In this document: positions 7,324-16,860 of the stretch, one piece after another | How positions within the stretch are numbered: position 1 is the stretch's first letter | How the letters are laid out: the number at the start of each line of letters is the position of its first letter | Assembly (NCBI GenBank): GCA_051880475.1 | Contig: JBJEOA010000058.1 | Coordinates: forward strand, 1 to 28,447 | Length of the DNA: 28,447 nt | Reading direction: 5' to 3' | Source: JAUUSJ01 sp051880475 | GTDB taxonomy: Bacteria > Bacillota > Clostridia > Lachnospirales > Lachnospiraceae | Notes under the pieces: model-generated | What the model saw: the letters and a program-made list of their open reading frames with translations, nothing else | Database searches by the model: none | Told to the model about the DNA's origin: nothing | Translations under genes and position numbers: made by a program

Positions 7324-9021
7324 ATGAAACCAAAGATGTTAAACGGTTCTGAAATTGTAGTAGAATGTTTAAAAGAGCAGGGAGTTGATACCGTATTTGG
7401 ATATCCAGGTGGAGCAATTTTAAATATTTATGATGAATTATATAAGCATCAAGGCGAAATTACGCATATTCTTACTTCTCATGAACAGGGAGCTTCCCAT
7501 GCAGCAGACGGATATGCGAGAGCGACAGGAAAAGTAGGAGTTTGCCTTGCAACTTCTGGACCTGGTGCAACAAACCTAGTCACAGGTATCGCTACAGCTC
7601 ATATGGATTCTATTCCACTTGTAGCAATCACTGCAAATGTAACAACAGACCTTCTTGGAAAAGATAGTTTTCAGGAAGTAGATATCGCAGGTATTACGAT
7701 GCCTGTCACAAAACATAGCTATATCGTAAAGGACATAGAGCATTTAGCTCCTACAATTCGAAGAGCTTTTGAAATTGCACAGACTGGACGACCAGGACCT
7801 GTTCTTATCGATATTACAAAAGATGTAACAGCGGCAAAAACACTTTATATTCCACAAGAGCCAAATAAAATTATTCCTTCTTGTGAGTATGTGCGTGAAC
7901 TAGATATTTTAGAAGCAATCCATGCGATTAAGGAGGCAAAGAAACCATATGTATTTTTAGGCGGTGGCTGTATCTCTGCGAACGCATCGGATGTTATTTC
8001 TGAGTTTGTAGAAAAAATCGATGCCCCTGTTGCAGATACCTTAATGGGAAAAGGTGTATTTCCAGGAGATAATGAAAGATATACTGGCATGGTTGGCATG
8101 CATGGAACAAAAGCATCCAATATTGGAATTTCTAAATGCGATTTATTAATCGCAATTGGAGCACGTTTTAGTGACCGTGTTACGGGAAATACCGCTACAT
8201 TTGCAAGAAATGCAAAAATTATTCATATCGATATTGACCAGGCTGAGTTCAATAAAAATGTCAATGTCGATGTAAAAATTGCTGGGGATGCAAAAGTGGT
8301 TCTCACTATGATGAATAAACGTCTCAAACAACAAGACCATAGCGATTGGATGCAAGAAATTGCCAAGTTAAAAGAAAAATACCCTCTAAAATATGATAAA
8401 TCTCTATCAATTTCAGGACCTGCTGTTATTGAAAAAGTATCTGAGATGACAAATGGAGATGCAATTATCACAACAGAGGTAGGACAGCATCAAATGTGGT
8501 CTGCACAGTATTATCAATTTAAACATCCAAGAACCTTCTTAACTTCCGGTGGTCTTGGAACAATGGGTTATGGACTTGGCGCAGCGATAGGTGCTAAAAT
8601 GGCATGCCCAGAAAAAACAGTTATCAACTTTGCAGGAGACGGCTGTTTTAGAATGAATTTAAATGAAATTGCAACTGCTGCCAGATACCAAATCCCAGTT
8701 ATTCAGATTGTCCTTAATAACCATGTACTCGGTATGGTACGTCAGTGGCAAGATTTATTTTACGGACAGCGCTATTCCCATACAACATTAAATGACGGCG
8801 TAGACTTCGTAAAAGTTGCACAGGGACTTGGGGCACAAGGAACAACCGTTCATACATTAGAAGAATTTGAACAGGCATTCTCCTACGCAATGGAACTGAA
8901 AAAGCCATTTGTCATCGATTGCATCATCGACCAAGACGATAAAGTATGGCCAATGGTAAATCCAGGAGGAGCAATCGAAGAATGTTTCACTGGGGAAGAC
9001 TTAAAAAAGAAAAATAAATAA
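7324..9021 (+). CDS. ilvB: Acetolactate synthase, large (catalytic) subunit
   Basis: Protein of 565 residues, a thiamine-diphosphate enzyme joining two pyruvates, or pyruvate and 2-oxobutyrate, at the entry to branched-chain synthesis. The catalytic Glu54 lies in SHEQGASHAADGYARATG. The ThDP/Mg motif runs from GDG (438-440) to LNN (464-466). GMVRQWQ and the C-terminal DDKVWPMVNPGG are typical of the anabolic, FAD-binding AHAS rather than catabolic AlsS. It starts 18 nt after ilvD with AAAGAGG upstream. No small regulatory subunit gene (ilvN/ilvH) follows; a terminator does, so the regulatory partner must be elsewhere or absent. Confidence 0.96.
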   Translation: MKPKMLNGSEIVVECLKEQGVDTVFGYPGGAILNIYDELYKHQGEITHILTSHEQGASHAADGYARATGKVGVCLATSGPGATNLVTGIATAHMDSIPLVAITANVTTDLLGKDSFQEVDIAGITMPVTKHSYIVKDIEHLAPTIRRAFEIAQTGRPGPVLIDITKDVTAAKTLYIPQEPNKIIPSCEYVRELDILEAIHAIKEAKKPYVFLGGGCISANASDVISEFVEKIDAPVADTLMGKGVFPGDNERYTGMVGMHGTKASNIGISKCDLLIAIGARFSDRVTGNTATFARNAKIIHIDIDQAEFNKNVNVDVKIAGDAKVVLTMMNKRLKQQDHSDWMQEIAKLKEKYPLKYDKSLSISGPAVIEKVSEMTNGDAIITTEVGQHQMWSAQYYQFKHPRTFLTSGGLGTMGYGLGAAIGAKMACPEKTVINFAGDGCFRMNLNEIATAARYQIPVIQIVLNNHVLGMVRQWQDLFYGQRYSHTTLNDGVDFVKVAQGLGAQGTTVHTLEEFEQAFSYAMELKKPFVIDCIIDQDDKVWPMVNPGGAIEECFTGEDLKKKNK

Positions 9022-9031
9022 TGAAAATAAG

Positions 9032-9080
9032 ACTGTCAAGAAAGGATAAAATAGCAAAACTTTCTTGACAGTTTCATTTT
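9032..9080 (+). terminator. Terminator of leuB-ilvD-ilvB
   Basis: ACTGTCAAGAAAG (9032-9044) pairs perfectly with CTTTCTTGACAGT (9060-9072), followed by TTCATTTT. Confidence 0.9.
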
Positions 9081-9231
9081 GAAAAATTTTGGAACAAATT
9101 TTTCATTTTCTCATATAATAAAAAGAAAAAAATTACAGATAGAAATGGACAAAATTTTTTCATATCTTTCCTGTTTTTTATGAATTTTCTATAATGTTTG
9201 CAAAAAAGATACCCTTTTGACGAATTCATTC

Positions 9232-9260
9232 TTGACGAACTACCAATTATTCGCTAAAAT
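9232..9260 (+). promoter_or_regulatory. Promoter of serC-serA-asd
   Basis: TTGACG (9232-9237) and TAAAAT (9255-9260) are 17 nt apart. The leader of about 170 nt holds AAGGGA (9281-9286) facing TCCCTT (9303-9308), and GAAGG (9316-9320) facing CCTTC (9336-9340). The AAGGG arm could also pair with the distal CCCTT, so alternative folds are possible. No T-box or known riboswitch motif is seen. The rest of the gap 9081-9231 is AT-rich without recognisable content. Confidence 0.65.
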
Positions 9261-9438
9261 GTTGCTTAACGCAAGAAGATAAGGGAAATATCATATAAAA
9301 AGTCCCTTTATTTATGAAGGAAATGAAAGTCTTACCCTTCAAAAAATAAAAAATAATACATATATCATTTATTATTATTAGATTCTCTCTTTGAAATATG
9401 AGATGTAGAAAAACCATTTAATTAAGGAGGAAATAAAA

Positions 9439-10521
9439 ATGGGAAGAGTTTATAATTTTTCTGCTGGACCTGCAGTACTCCCAGAAGAAGTATTAAAAGA
9501 AGCTGCAAATGAGATGTTAGACTATAATGGAACAGGAATGTCCGTTATGGAGATGAGTCATAGATCAAAAGCGTTTGAAGAGATTATCGAGACAGCAGAA
9601 GCTGATCTTAGAGAGCTTATGAATATTCCAGACAATTATAAAGTATTATTTTTACAAGGCGGAGCTTCTCAACAATTTGCTATGATTCCTATGAACTTTA
9701 TGAAAAATAAAGTTGCAGACTATATCGTAACAGGACAGTGGGCAAAAAAAGCAAGCCAAGAAGCACAAAAATACGGTAAAGTAAATATCGTTGCATCCTC
9801 TGCGGATGAGACATTTAGCTATATTCCAGATTGTTCCGATCTTGATATTTCTGATGACGCTGATTATGTATATATTTGTCATAATAATACAATTTATGGA
9901 ACAACATTTAAAAAACTTCCTAATACAAAAGGAAAACTCTTAATTGCAGATATGTCTTCTGATATTTTATCTCAGCCAGTTGATGTAGAAAAATACGGAA
10001 TGATTTATTTTGGAGTTCAAAAAAATATCGGACCTGCCGGTGTTGTTATCTGTATCATTAGAGAAGATTTAATTACAGAAGATGTTTTACCTGGAACACC
10101 AACGATGCTTACTTATAAGACACATGCAGATGCAAAATCTTTATACAATACACCACCTGCATATGGTATCTATATTTGCGGTAAAGTATTTAAATGGATT
10201 AAAAACCTTGGCGGCCTAGAAGTAATGCAAAAGATGAACGAAGAAAAAGCTGCAATTCTTTATGATTTCTTAGACCAGAGCAAAATGTTTAAAGGAACTG
10301 TAAGAAAAGAAGATAGATCCTTAATGAACGTACCTTTTGTAACAGGAGACAAAGAATTAGACGCAAAATTTGTAGCTGCTGCAAAAGAAGCAGGATTTGA
10401 GAACTTAAAAGGACATAGATCCGTTGGTGGTATGAGAGCAAGTATTTATAATGCTATGCCAAGAGAAGGCGTTGAGAAATTAGTTGAATTTATGAAAAAA
10501 TTCGAGGAAGAAAACGCTTAA
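9439..10521 (+). CDS. serC: Phosphoserine aminotransferase
   Basis: Protein of 360 residues, the standard length. It transaminates 3-phosphohydroxypyruvate to phosphoserine in serine synthesis, using PLP. It opens with VYNFSAGPAVLPEEVL, carries GTGMSVMEMSHRS, LQGGASQQFAMIPMN, and the PLP-lysine context FGVQKNIGPAG, and ends with GHRSVGGMRASIYNAMP. AAGGAGG lies upstream of ATG 9439. It is the first gene of serC-serA-asd. Confidence 0.97.
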   Translation: MGRVYNFSAGPAVLPEEVLKEAANEMLDYNGTGMSVMEMSHRSKAFEEIIETAEADLRELMNIPDNYKVLFLQGGASQQFAMIPMNFMKNKVADYIVTGQWAKKASQEAQKYGKVNIVASSADETFSYIPDCSDLDISDDADYVYICHNNTIYGTTFKKLPNTKGKLLIADMSSDILSQPVDVEKYGMIYFGVQKNIGPAGVVICIIREDLITEDVLPGTPTMLTYKTHADAKSLYNTPPAYGIYICGKVFKWIKNLGGLEVMQKMNEEKAAILYDFLDQSKMFKGTVRKEDRSLMNVPFVTGDKELDAKFVAAAKEAGFENLKGHRSVGGMRASIYNAMPREGVEKLVEFMKKFEEENA

Positions 10522-10566
10522 GAGACGAATCGAATAAAAAAACTAGTAGTGAAGGAGTTTATTATT

Positions 10567-11730
10567 ATGTTTCAATATAATTGTTTAAATCCAATTTCTT
10601 CTTGTGGACTTGACCGTTTCACAGATATATATGAGAAAACAGAAAATGTAGCTGAGGCAGACGCTATTTTAGTGCGTAGTGCATCTATGCATGAGATGGA
10701 GATTTCTCCTTCTGTAAAAGCAGTAGCGAGAGCTGGAGCTGGTGTCAATAATATTCCTCTTGATGCTATGGCAGAAAAAGGTATTGTTGTATTTAATACA
10801 CCTGGTGCAAATGCAAACGGTGTAAAAGAGTTAGTTGTAGCTGGTATGTTACTTGCTTCCCGTGATATCATTGGCGGTATTGAGTGGGTAAAAGAACATG
10901 CAGACAGTGAGACAATTGGAAAAGATGTAGAAAAAGCAAAAAAAGCTTTTGCAGGAAATGAATTAAAAGGAAAGAAACTTGGTGTCATCGGTCTTGGAGC
11001 TATCGGTGTTTTAGTTGCAAATGTTGGTGTTCGCCTAAAAATGGACGTTTACGGATATGACCCATATCTATCTGTAGATGCAGCATGGAATCTTTCTAGA
11101 AGCGTTAAACATGTGACATCGGTAGAAGAAATTTATGAAAACTGTGATTTCATCAGTGTTCATGTACCTGCTCTTGATTCCACAAAGGGAATGATTGACA
11201 AAAACGCAATCGCATTAATGAAAGATGGCGTAAAAATTATGAACTTTGCAAGAGATGTCCTTGTAAATGATGACGATATTTTAGAAGCTTTAGAGAGCGG
11301 AAAAGTAGCAAAATATGTGACAGATTTCCCAGATCCAAAAGTTGTAAAAGGAAAAAATGTCATTGCTATTCCACATCTTGGAGCATCCACAGAAGAATCT
11401 GAAGATAACTGTGCAATTATGGCAGTAGACGAATTAAAAGATTACTTAGAGAATGGAAATATCAAACATTCCGTAAACTACCCAGACTGTGATATGGGAG
11501 CAGCAAATTCCGTAGCTCGTATTGCGATTCTTCACAGAAATATCCCTAATATGCTTGGTCAGCTTACTTCCTTTATGGCAAAAGAAGATGTGAATATCCC
11601 TAACTTGACAAATAAGTCAAAAGGAAAATATGCATATACATTAATGGATGCAGACTCTGTTCCTTCTAAACAGGTAATTGAAGAACTTCGTGCTATCAAC
11701 GGAGTTTTAAGAGTTCGCGTAATCAAATAA
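10567..11730 (+). CDS. serA: D-3-phosphoglycerate dehydrogenase, ACT-domain type
   Basis: Protein of 387 residues from ATG 10567, chosen because AAGGAG sits 9 nt upstream; an in-frame GTG at 10549 precedes that site. It oxidises 3-phosphoglycerate to phosphohydroxypyruvate with NAD, the first step of serine synthesis. The NAD motif GLGAIG is at 142-147. Catalytic Arg229 (NFARD) and His270 (IPHLGAST) are present. The position usually occupied by catalytic Glu in the VFxxEP motif reads YVTDFPDP, with Asp253 as the likely substitute. A C-terminal ACT domain (about 318-387) suggests serine feedback. The gap to serC is 45 nt. Confidence 0.94.
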   Translation: MFQYNCLNPISSCGLDRFTDIYEKTENVAEADAILVRSASMHEMEISPSVKAVARAGAGVNNIPLDAMAEKGIVVFNTPGANANGVKELVVAGMLLASRDIIGGIEWVKEHADSETIGKDVEKAKKAFAGNELKGKKLGVIGLGAIGVLVANVGVRLKMDVYGYDPYLSVDAAWNLSRSVKHVTSVEEIYENCDFISVHVPALDSTKGMIDKNAIALMKDGVKIMNFARDVLVNDDDILEALESGKVAKYVTDFPDPKVVKGKNVIAIPHLGASTEESEDNCAIMAVDELKDYLENGNIKHSVNYPDCDMGAANSVARIAILHRNIPNMLGQLTSFMAKEDVNIPNLTNKSKGKYAYTLMDADSVPSKQVIEELRAINGVLRVRVIK

Positions 11731-11749
11731 GAAAAAGAGGTAATCAAAA

Positions 11750-12835
11750 ATGAGTGATAAATTAAAAGTAGGTATTTTAGGTGGAACTGGTATGGTAGGC
11801 CAGCGATTCATCGCATTACTTGAAAACCATCCTTGGTTTGAAGTTGTTACAATCGCTGCAAGCCCTCGTTCTGCTGGAAAAACATATGAAGAGGCAGTCG
11901 GAGGACGCTGGAAAATGGATACTCCAATGCCAGAAGCTGTTAAAAACATCGTTGTACTTAATGTAAATGAGGTAGAAAAAGTAGCTTCCACGGTTGATTT
12001 TGTATTTAGTGCAGTAGATATGACAAAGGAAGAAATCAGAGCAATTGAAGATGCATACGCAAAAACAGAGACACCAGTTGTGTCAAATAATAGTGCACAT
12101 CGCTGGACAAAGGATGTTCCTATGGTAGTTCCAGAAATCAATCCACAGCATTTTGCAATTATCGAGGAGCAAAAGAAACGTCTTGGAACAAAGAAAGGCT
12201 TTGTCGCTGTAAAGCCAAATTGTTCTATCCAAAGCTACGCACCAGCACTTTACGCATTAATGGAATTTGAGCCAACAGAAGTAGTTGCTACAACATATCA
12301 GGCAATTTCTGGAGCTGGAAAGACATTTAAAGATTGGCCAGAGATGGTTGGAAATATTATTCCTTATATCGGTGGCGAGGAAGAAAAGAGTGAGCAAGAG
12401 CCACTTAGACTTTTCGGTGAGATAAAAGACGGTGAGATTGTAAAAGCAGAGTCTCCAAAGATTACAACACAATGTATTCGTGTTCCAGTATTAAACGGTC
12501 ATACTGCTGCCGTATTTGTAAATTTTGCGAAAAAACCAACAAAAGAGCAGATTATTGACCGCTGGGTAAACTTTAAGGGACTTCCACAAGAATTAAATCT
12601 CCCAAGTGCTCCAAAGCAATTTATTCAGTACTTAGAGGAGGATAATCGCCCACAGGTAACAAAAGATGTGGACTACGAAAATGGAATGGGTGTATCTATG
12701 GGACGTCTTAGAGAAGATTCTATTTACGATTATAAATTTATCGGATTATCTCATAATACAGTACGTGGTGCAGCAGGCGGTGCTATCCTCTGTGCAGAAC
12801 TTTTAAAAGCACAAGGATATATCGAAAAGAAATAG
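11750..12835 (+). CDS. asd: Aspartate-semialdehyde dehydrogenase, archaeal/fungal type
   Basis: Protein of 361 residues. It reduces aspartyl phosphate to aspartate semialdehyde, the branch point to lysine, threonine and methionine. GILGGTGMVGQRF is the NADP motif; catalytic Cys158 lies in KPNCSIQS and His251 in VPVLNGHTA. These motifs and the SPRSAGK stretch match the archaeal/fungal subclass rather than the common bacterial form. It starts 19 nt after serA with AAAGAGG upstream, so it shares the serC operon. Linking Asd to serine genes may coordinate aspartate-family and serine/glycine output; that is inference. Confidence 0.95.
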   Translation: MSDKLKVGILGGTGMVGQRFIALLENHPWFEVVTIAASPRSAGKTYEEAVGGRWKMDTPMPEAVKNIVVLNVNEVEKVASTVDFVFSAVDMTKEEIRAIEDAYAKTETPVVSNNSAHRWTKDVPMVVPEINPQHFAIIEEQKKRLGTKKGFVAVKPNCSIQSYAPALYALMEFEPTEVVATTYQAISGAGKTFKDWPEMVGNIIPYIGGEEEKSEQEPLRLFGEIKDGEIVKAESPKITTQCIRVPVLNGHTAAVFVNFAKKPTKEQIIDRWVNFKGLPQELNLPSAPKQFIQYLEEDNRPQVTKDVDYENGMGVSMGRLREDSIYDYKFIGLSHNTVRGAAGGAILCAELLKAQGYIEKK

Positions 12836-12882
12836 CCAGTAAATGATAAAGCTGTTTACATTCTTAATCATAGAAACATAAA

Positions 12883-12930
12883 AAGAAGTCTGGTATACCT
12901 TTTAAGGCTAATACCAGACTTCTTTTTTTA
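12883..12930. terminator. Terminator of serC-serA-asd
   Basis: AAGAAGTCTGGTAT (12883-12896) pairs perfectly with ATACCAGACTTCTT (12911-12924), followed by a T-run to 12929. The A-run before the stem also makes it plausible in reverse. Confidence 0.92.
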
Positions 12931-12977
12931 TCTAAGCGATAAGAAGAAGAGAGGAAAAGGTGTATTTACAAATATAC

Positions 12978-13006
12978 TTGCTCTTATGCCAAAAAAGAAG
13001 TAAAAT
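12978..13006 (+). promoter_or_regulatory. Possible promoter of the DUF1015 gene
   Basis: TTGCTC (12978-12983) and TAAAAT (13001-13006) are 17 nt apart, about 30 nt before the AGGAGG ribosome site. The strong terminator upstream requires a separate promoter or readthrough. Confidence 0.45.
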
Positions 13007-13040
13007 AAAATGTATGATAATAAACACAGGAGGTTAGAAA

Positions 13041-14288
13041 ATGGCAACAATAAAACCATTTCTTTGTATTCGTCCGACAAAAGAATTAGCAAGTCGCGTA
13101 GCAGCACTTCCCTATGACGTATACAATCGACAAGAGGCAAAAGAAGTAGCGAAATTAGACGAGCTTTCTTTTTTAAATATTGACAGAGCGGAGACACAGT
13201 TTGATGATTCTGTCAGCACGTACGATGATAAAGTATATCAAAAAGCAAAAGAATTATTAGATAAAAGAATAGAGGATGGTGTATACATAAAAGAAGAAAC
13301 CCCTTCCTACTATATATATGAGCTTATTATGGATGGAAGAAGCCAGACAGGAATCGTTGCCTGTGCATCCATCGATGATTACGAAAATGGAATCATAAAA
13401 AAACATGAAAATACAAGAGAAGAAAAGGAATTAGACCGTATTCGTCATGTAGATACTTGTAATGCACAGACAGGGCCAATCTTTCTTGCTTATCGCTCTA
13501 ATGATGCGATTAATCAAGTTGTAAACGAAAAAAAGATGGAAAGCCCTCTATATCATTTCATCTCAGATGATGGAATCGAACATAATGTTTGGGTGATTGA
13601 TCAGATTGACCAGATTGCAGTGATAAAAGAAAATTTCCAAAAGACAAATCAAATTTATATCGCAGACGGTCATCATAGAGCAGCTTCCGCGGTAAAAGTC
13701 GGACAAAAGAGAAGAGCACAAAAGAAAGAATATACAGGAGAGGAAGAATTTAACTATTTCTTATCTGTATTATTCCCAGACGACCAGCTTTTTATTATGC
13801 CATATAATCGTGTGGTAAAGGATTTAAATGGATATAAAAAAGAAGAATTTTTAGAAAAAATAAGTGAAAAATTTGATATTGAAAAAATCGGCTCTACTCC
13901 TTATGAGCCAGAAAAGAAAGGATATTTTGGACTATACCTTGATCATACTTGGTACCAATTAATCGCCAAAGAAGAAATTTTATCAGACGATCCCGTTTTA
14001 GGTCTTGATGTATCTATTTTGCAAAATGAACTTTTATCACCAATTTTAGGAATTGGTGACCCACGAGTAGATACTCGAATTGATTTTGTCGGTGGAATTA
14101 GAGGATTAAAAGAATTAGAAAAAAGAGCGAAAACCGATATGAAACTTGCTTTTTCCATGTATCCAACTTCTATCCAAGAATTATTTGACGTAGCAGATGC
14201 AGGTAAACTTATGCCTCCAAAATCTACTTGGTTTGAGCCAAAGCTTAGAAGTGGCATTTTCATCCACTCATTAGAAGATGAAAAATAA
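13041..14288 (+). CDS. DUF1015-family protein, possible serine-linked enzyme
   Basis: Protein of 415 residues with the DUF1015 signature: RPTKELASRVAALPYDVYN at the N-terminus, KKHENTREEKELDR at 120-133, QTGPIFLAY, and IYIADGHHRAASA at 205-217. The DGHHR motif (209-213) resembles the catalytic G-x-H-R loop of ParB/Srx-fold free-serine kinases such as archaeal SerK. Together with its place directly after serC-serA, this makes an enzyme acting on serine or phosphoserine a reasonable guess. That function is inference; family membership is what the sequence shows. AGGAGG sits upstream of ATG 13041. Cytoplasmic, with no signal peptide. Confidence 0.85.
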   Translation: MATIKPFLCIRPTKELASRVAALPYDVYNRQEAKEVAKLDELSFLNIDRAETQFDDSVSTYDDKVYQKAKELLDKRIEDGVYIKEETPSYYIYELIMDGRSQTGIVACASIDDYENGIIKKHENTREEKELDRIRHVDTCNAQTGPIFLAYRSNDAINQVVNEKKMESPLYHFISDDGIEHNVWVIDQIDQIAVIKENFQKTNQIYIADGHHRAASAVKVGQKRRAQKKEYTGEEEFNYFLSVLFPDDQLFIMPYNRVVKDLNGYKKEEFLEKISEKFDIEKIGSTPYEPEKKGYFGLYLDHTWYQLIAKEEILSDDPVLGLDVSILQNELLSPILGIGDPRVDTRIDFVGGIRGLKELEKRAKTDMKLAFSMYPTSIQELFDVADAGKLMPPKSTWFEPKLRSGIFIHSLEDEK

Positions 14289-14399
14289 ATACTGTAAATT
14301 TTCACCTAATTTCATCTCGAAAATAAGATTAAATTTTGGAATAATCTAATAAAAATAATAGAATATTATACAAAAATTATATCAAAATAAAAGCAATAC

Positions 14400-14428
14400 T
14401 TGTCAAAACTATAGAGAAATGATACAAT
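14400..14428 (+). promoter_or_regulatory. Promoter of glgB
   Basis: TTGTCA (14400-14405) and TACAAT (14423-14428) are 17 nt apart, about 95 nt before the start codon. Confidence 0.6.
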
Positions 14429-14523
14429 ATTTTATAATACTAATAGTAATACTGTCTGATTATCAATTTAGTTTATTTTAGATATTGCTATAGATAGTGA
14501 GACAAAAAAGGGAGGACGAAAAG

Positions 14524-16782
14524 ATGGATAAGACAATTGGCGCTTGGATTAATCAAGAAGAAGTTTATGGATTAACAAATTTTATGCATGATAACCCACA
14601 TCGTTTACTCGGACCACAGATTGTAGATGGATGTCTGAATATCAATGTATATTATGCGGACGCAGTGAGTGCGAATATCATTAACGATAAGAATGGAAAA
14701 GTATTTCCTATGACAAATGTATTTGCTCCTGGTTTCTTTACTCTAGAAACAACACTTAAGAGAAGCTTTCCTTATACCGTTGAGGTGATTTTTGCAGATG
14801 GAAATACATTCTCTTATAAAGATCCATATGCTTTTGAGCCATATATAAAAGAAGAGGATATTTTAAAGTTTCAAGAGGGAGTTCACTATACAATCTATGA
14901 AAAACTCGGAGCTCATAAGATGACACTTGGCGGTGTAGAGGGAGTTTATTTTGCTGTATGGGCACCAAATGCAACAAGAGTCAGCGTTGTTGGCAGTTTT
15001 AATAACTGGGATGGAAGACGTCATATGATGTGCAGATTCCCAAATTCAGGTGTGTTTGAATTGTTTGTCCCAGGAATTGACGTCGGCACATTATATAAGT
15101 TTGAGATTCGAGCTCAAAACGGAGATGTATTTTTAAAAACTGACCCATACGGAAATTTCTGTGAACTTCGTCCAAATACCGCTTCTATTGTCACAAATAT
15201 TAATGATTATGAGTGGCATGATCAAAAATGGATGAAAGACAGAAAGAAAGTAGATTCTGCACATCGTCCAATGTCTATTTATGAAGTGCATCTTGGCGGA
15301 TGGAAAAGACCAAGCGATGGCAGAGAATTTTATAACTATAGAGAGATTGCTCCAATGCTTGCGGATTATGTACTCGATATGGGATATACACATATTGAGC
15401 TTATGCCAATCACAGAATATCCATTTGACCCATCTTGGGGATATCAGGTAAGCTGTTATTTTGCACCAACTTCTAGATACGGTGAGCCAAAAGACTTTAT
15501 GTATTTTATGGATTATATGCATCAAAAAGGTATTTCCGTTATTATCGACTGGGTACCAGCACATTTCCCAAAAGATGCACCAGGTCTTGGACGTTTTGAT
15601 GGAACAGCTCTTTATGAGCATTTAGACCCACGACAAGGAGAACATCCTGATTGGGGAACTTATATTTATAACTATGGAAGACCAGAGGTTAAAAACTTCT
15701 TAATTGCCAATGCACTCTTTTGGATTAAAAAATATCATGTTGATGGAATTCGTATGGATGCAGTTGCTTCTATGCTTTACCTTGACTATGGTAGACAAGA
15801 TGGACAGTGGGTTGCCAATAAGTATGGCGGACATGAGAATTTAGAGGCTCTTGAGTTTTTAAAACATTTAAATTCTATCGTAAAGAAAGAAAAAACGGGT
15901 GCGATTATGATTGCAGAGGAATCCACCGCTTGGCCATATTTAACTCATGATTTAGAAAATAACGGTGTTGGATTTGATTATAAGTGGAATATGGGCTGGA
16001 TGAATGATTTCCTTGACTATATGAAGACAGATCCACTCTTTAGAAAACATCATCATGGAGAATTGACATTTAGTATGATGTATGCATATAGCGAACAGTA
16101 TGTTCTAGTATTATCCCATGATGAAGTAGTACATATGAAAGGCTCTATGATTGGAAAGATGCCTGGAGATTTTGACGGTAAGTTTGATAATTTAAGAGTC
16201 GCATACGGCTTTATGCAATCTCATCCAGGAAAGAAACTTTTATTTATGGGTCAAGAGTTTGCTCAATTTTCTGAGTTTAACGAGGCAAAAGAACTTGATT
16301 GGAATTTATTACAAGAGCCAGGAAAACATCAACAAATGCAGTCTTATGTGAGAGATTTGAATAAACTTTATCAACGTGAGCCAGCTTTCTATGCTCTCGA
16401 TGTAGAGCCACAGGGATTTGAGTGGATGAGCTGTGATAATGCGGATGATAGTGTTGTAAGTTTTGTTCGAAGAACAAAGAAAACGGATGAGACATTGTTT
16501 ATTGTTTGCAATTTCACTCCTGTTCTTCGAGAAGATTATCAGTTAGGTGTTCCTTTTGCTGGAACTTATAAAGAAATCTTTAGCAGTGATGATGAGAAAT
16601 ACGGCGGAAAAGGCTATATTAATAAGAGAGCAAAACGTTCCAAAAAAGAAACATGGGATGGAAGAGAGAATTCAATCAAAGTGACGTTACCTCCTCTTGG
16701 AATGTCTATTTATAAATGTAAGCCAGCAAAGGCAAGAAAAACTACAGCAAAGACTCCAAAAACTCCAAAACCAAAAAAATAA
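14524..16782 (+). CDS. glgB: 1,4-alpha-glucan branching enzyme (GH13)
   Basis: Protein of 752 residues from ATG 14524, with GGGAGG 8 nt upstream; an in-frame GTG at 14497 lies before that site. It makes alpha-1,6 branches in glycogen. An N-terminal domain (about 1-105) precedes a CBM48 module (about 125-225, with VWAPNATRVSVVGSFNNWDG), the GH13 barrel and the C-terminal beta domain. Catalytic residues are Asp412 (DGIRMDA), Glu465 (IAEES) and Asp533 (LSHDEVVH). The last 20 residues are a Lys/Thr/Pro tail with repeated KTPK, not part of the fold. No other glycogen gene (glgC, glgA, glgP) is nearby; it is flanked by its own promoter and terminator. Confidence 0.96.
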   Translation: MDKTIGAWINQEEVYGLTNFMHDNPHRLLGPQIVDGCLNINVYYADAVSANIINDKNGKVFPMTNVFAPGFFTLETTLKRSFPYTVEVIFADGNTFSYKDPYAFEPYIKEEDILKFQEGVHYTIYEKLGAHKMTLGGVEGVYFAVWAPNATRVSVVGSFNNWDGRRHMMCRFPNSGVFELFVPGIDVGTLYKFEIRAQNGDVFLKTDPYGNFCELRPNTASIVTNINDYEWHDQKWMKDRKKVDSAHRPMSIYEVHLGGWKRPSDGREFYNYREIAPMLADYVLDMGYTHIELMPITEYPFDPSWGYQVSCYFAPTSRYGEPKDFMYFMDYMHQKGISVIIDWVPAHFPKDAPGLGRFDGTALYEHLDPRQGEHPDWGTYIYNYGRPEVKNFLIANALFWIKKYHVDGIRMDAVASMLYLDYGRQDGQWVANKYGGHENLEALEFLKHLNSIVKKEKTGAIMIAEESTAWPYLTHDLENNGVGFDYKWNMGWMNDFLDYMKTDPLFRKHHHGELTFSMMYAYSEQYVLVLSHDEVVHMKGSMIGKMPGDFDGKFDNLRVAYGFMQSHPGKKLLFMGQEFAQFSEFNEAKELDWNLLQEPGKHQQMQSYVRDLNKLYQREPAFYALDVEPQGFEWMSCDNADDSVVSFVRRTKKTDETLFIVCNFTPVLREDYQLGVPFAGTYKEIFSSDDEKYGGKGYINKRAKRSKKETWDGRENSIKVTLPPLGMSIYKCKPAKARKTTAKTPKTPKPKK

Positions 16783-16860
16783 ATATCGAATAAAGTAAGT
16801 TTTATCAGCTCTTCGTTGATTTTCCTTTGATGAAGTTGATAAAAGACAATCTATAAAAAG

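Noticed and set aside
9261..9438. Riboswitch or T-box in the serC leader
   Set aside because: Short paired segments exist, but no conserved T-box, glycine-aptamer or other known motif could be recognised.
11707..12141. A 144-codon minus-strand frame across serA and asd
   Set aside because: Antisense to two conserved enzymes and rich in Ser/Thr/Phe, as is usual for reverse-frame shadows of such genes.
15133..15621. A 162-codon minus-strand frame inside glgB
   Set aside because: glgB is intact and conserved here; the antisense frame has odd composition (Trp, Cys, Ile, His rich) and no upstream signals.
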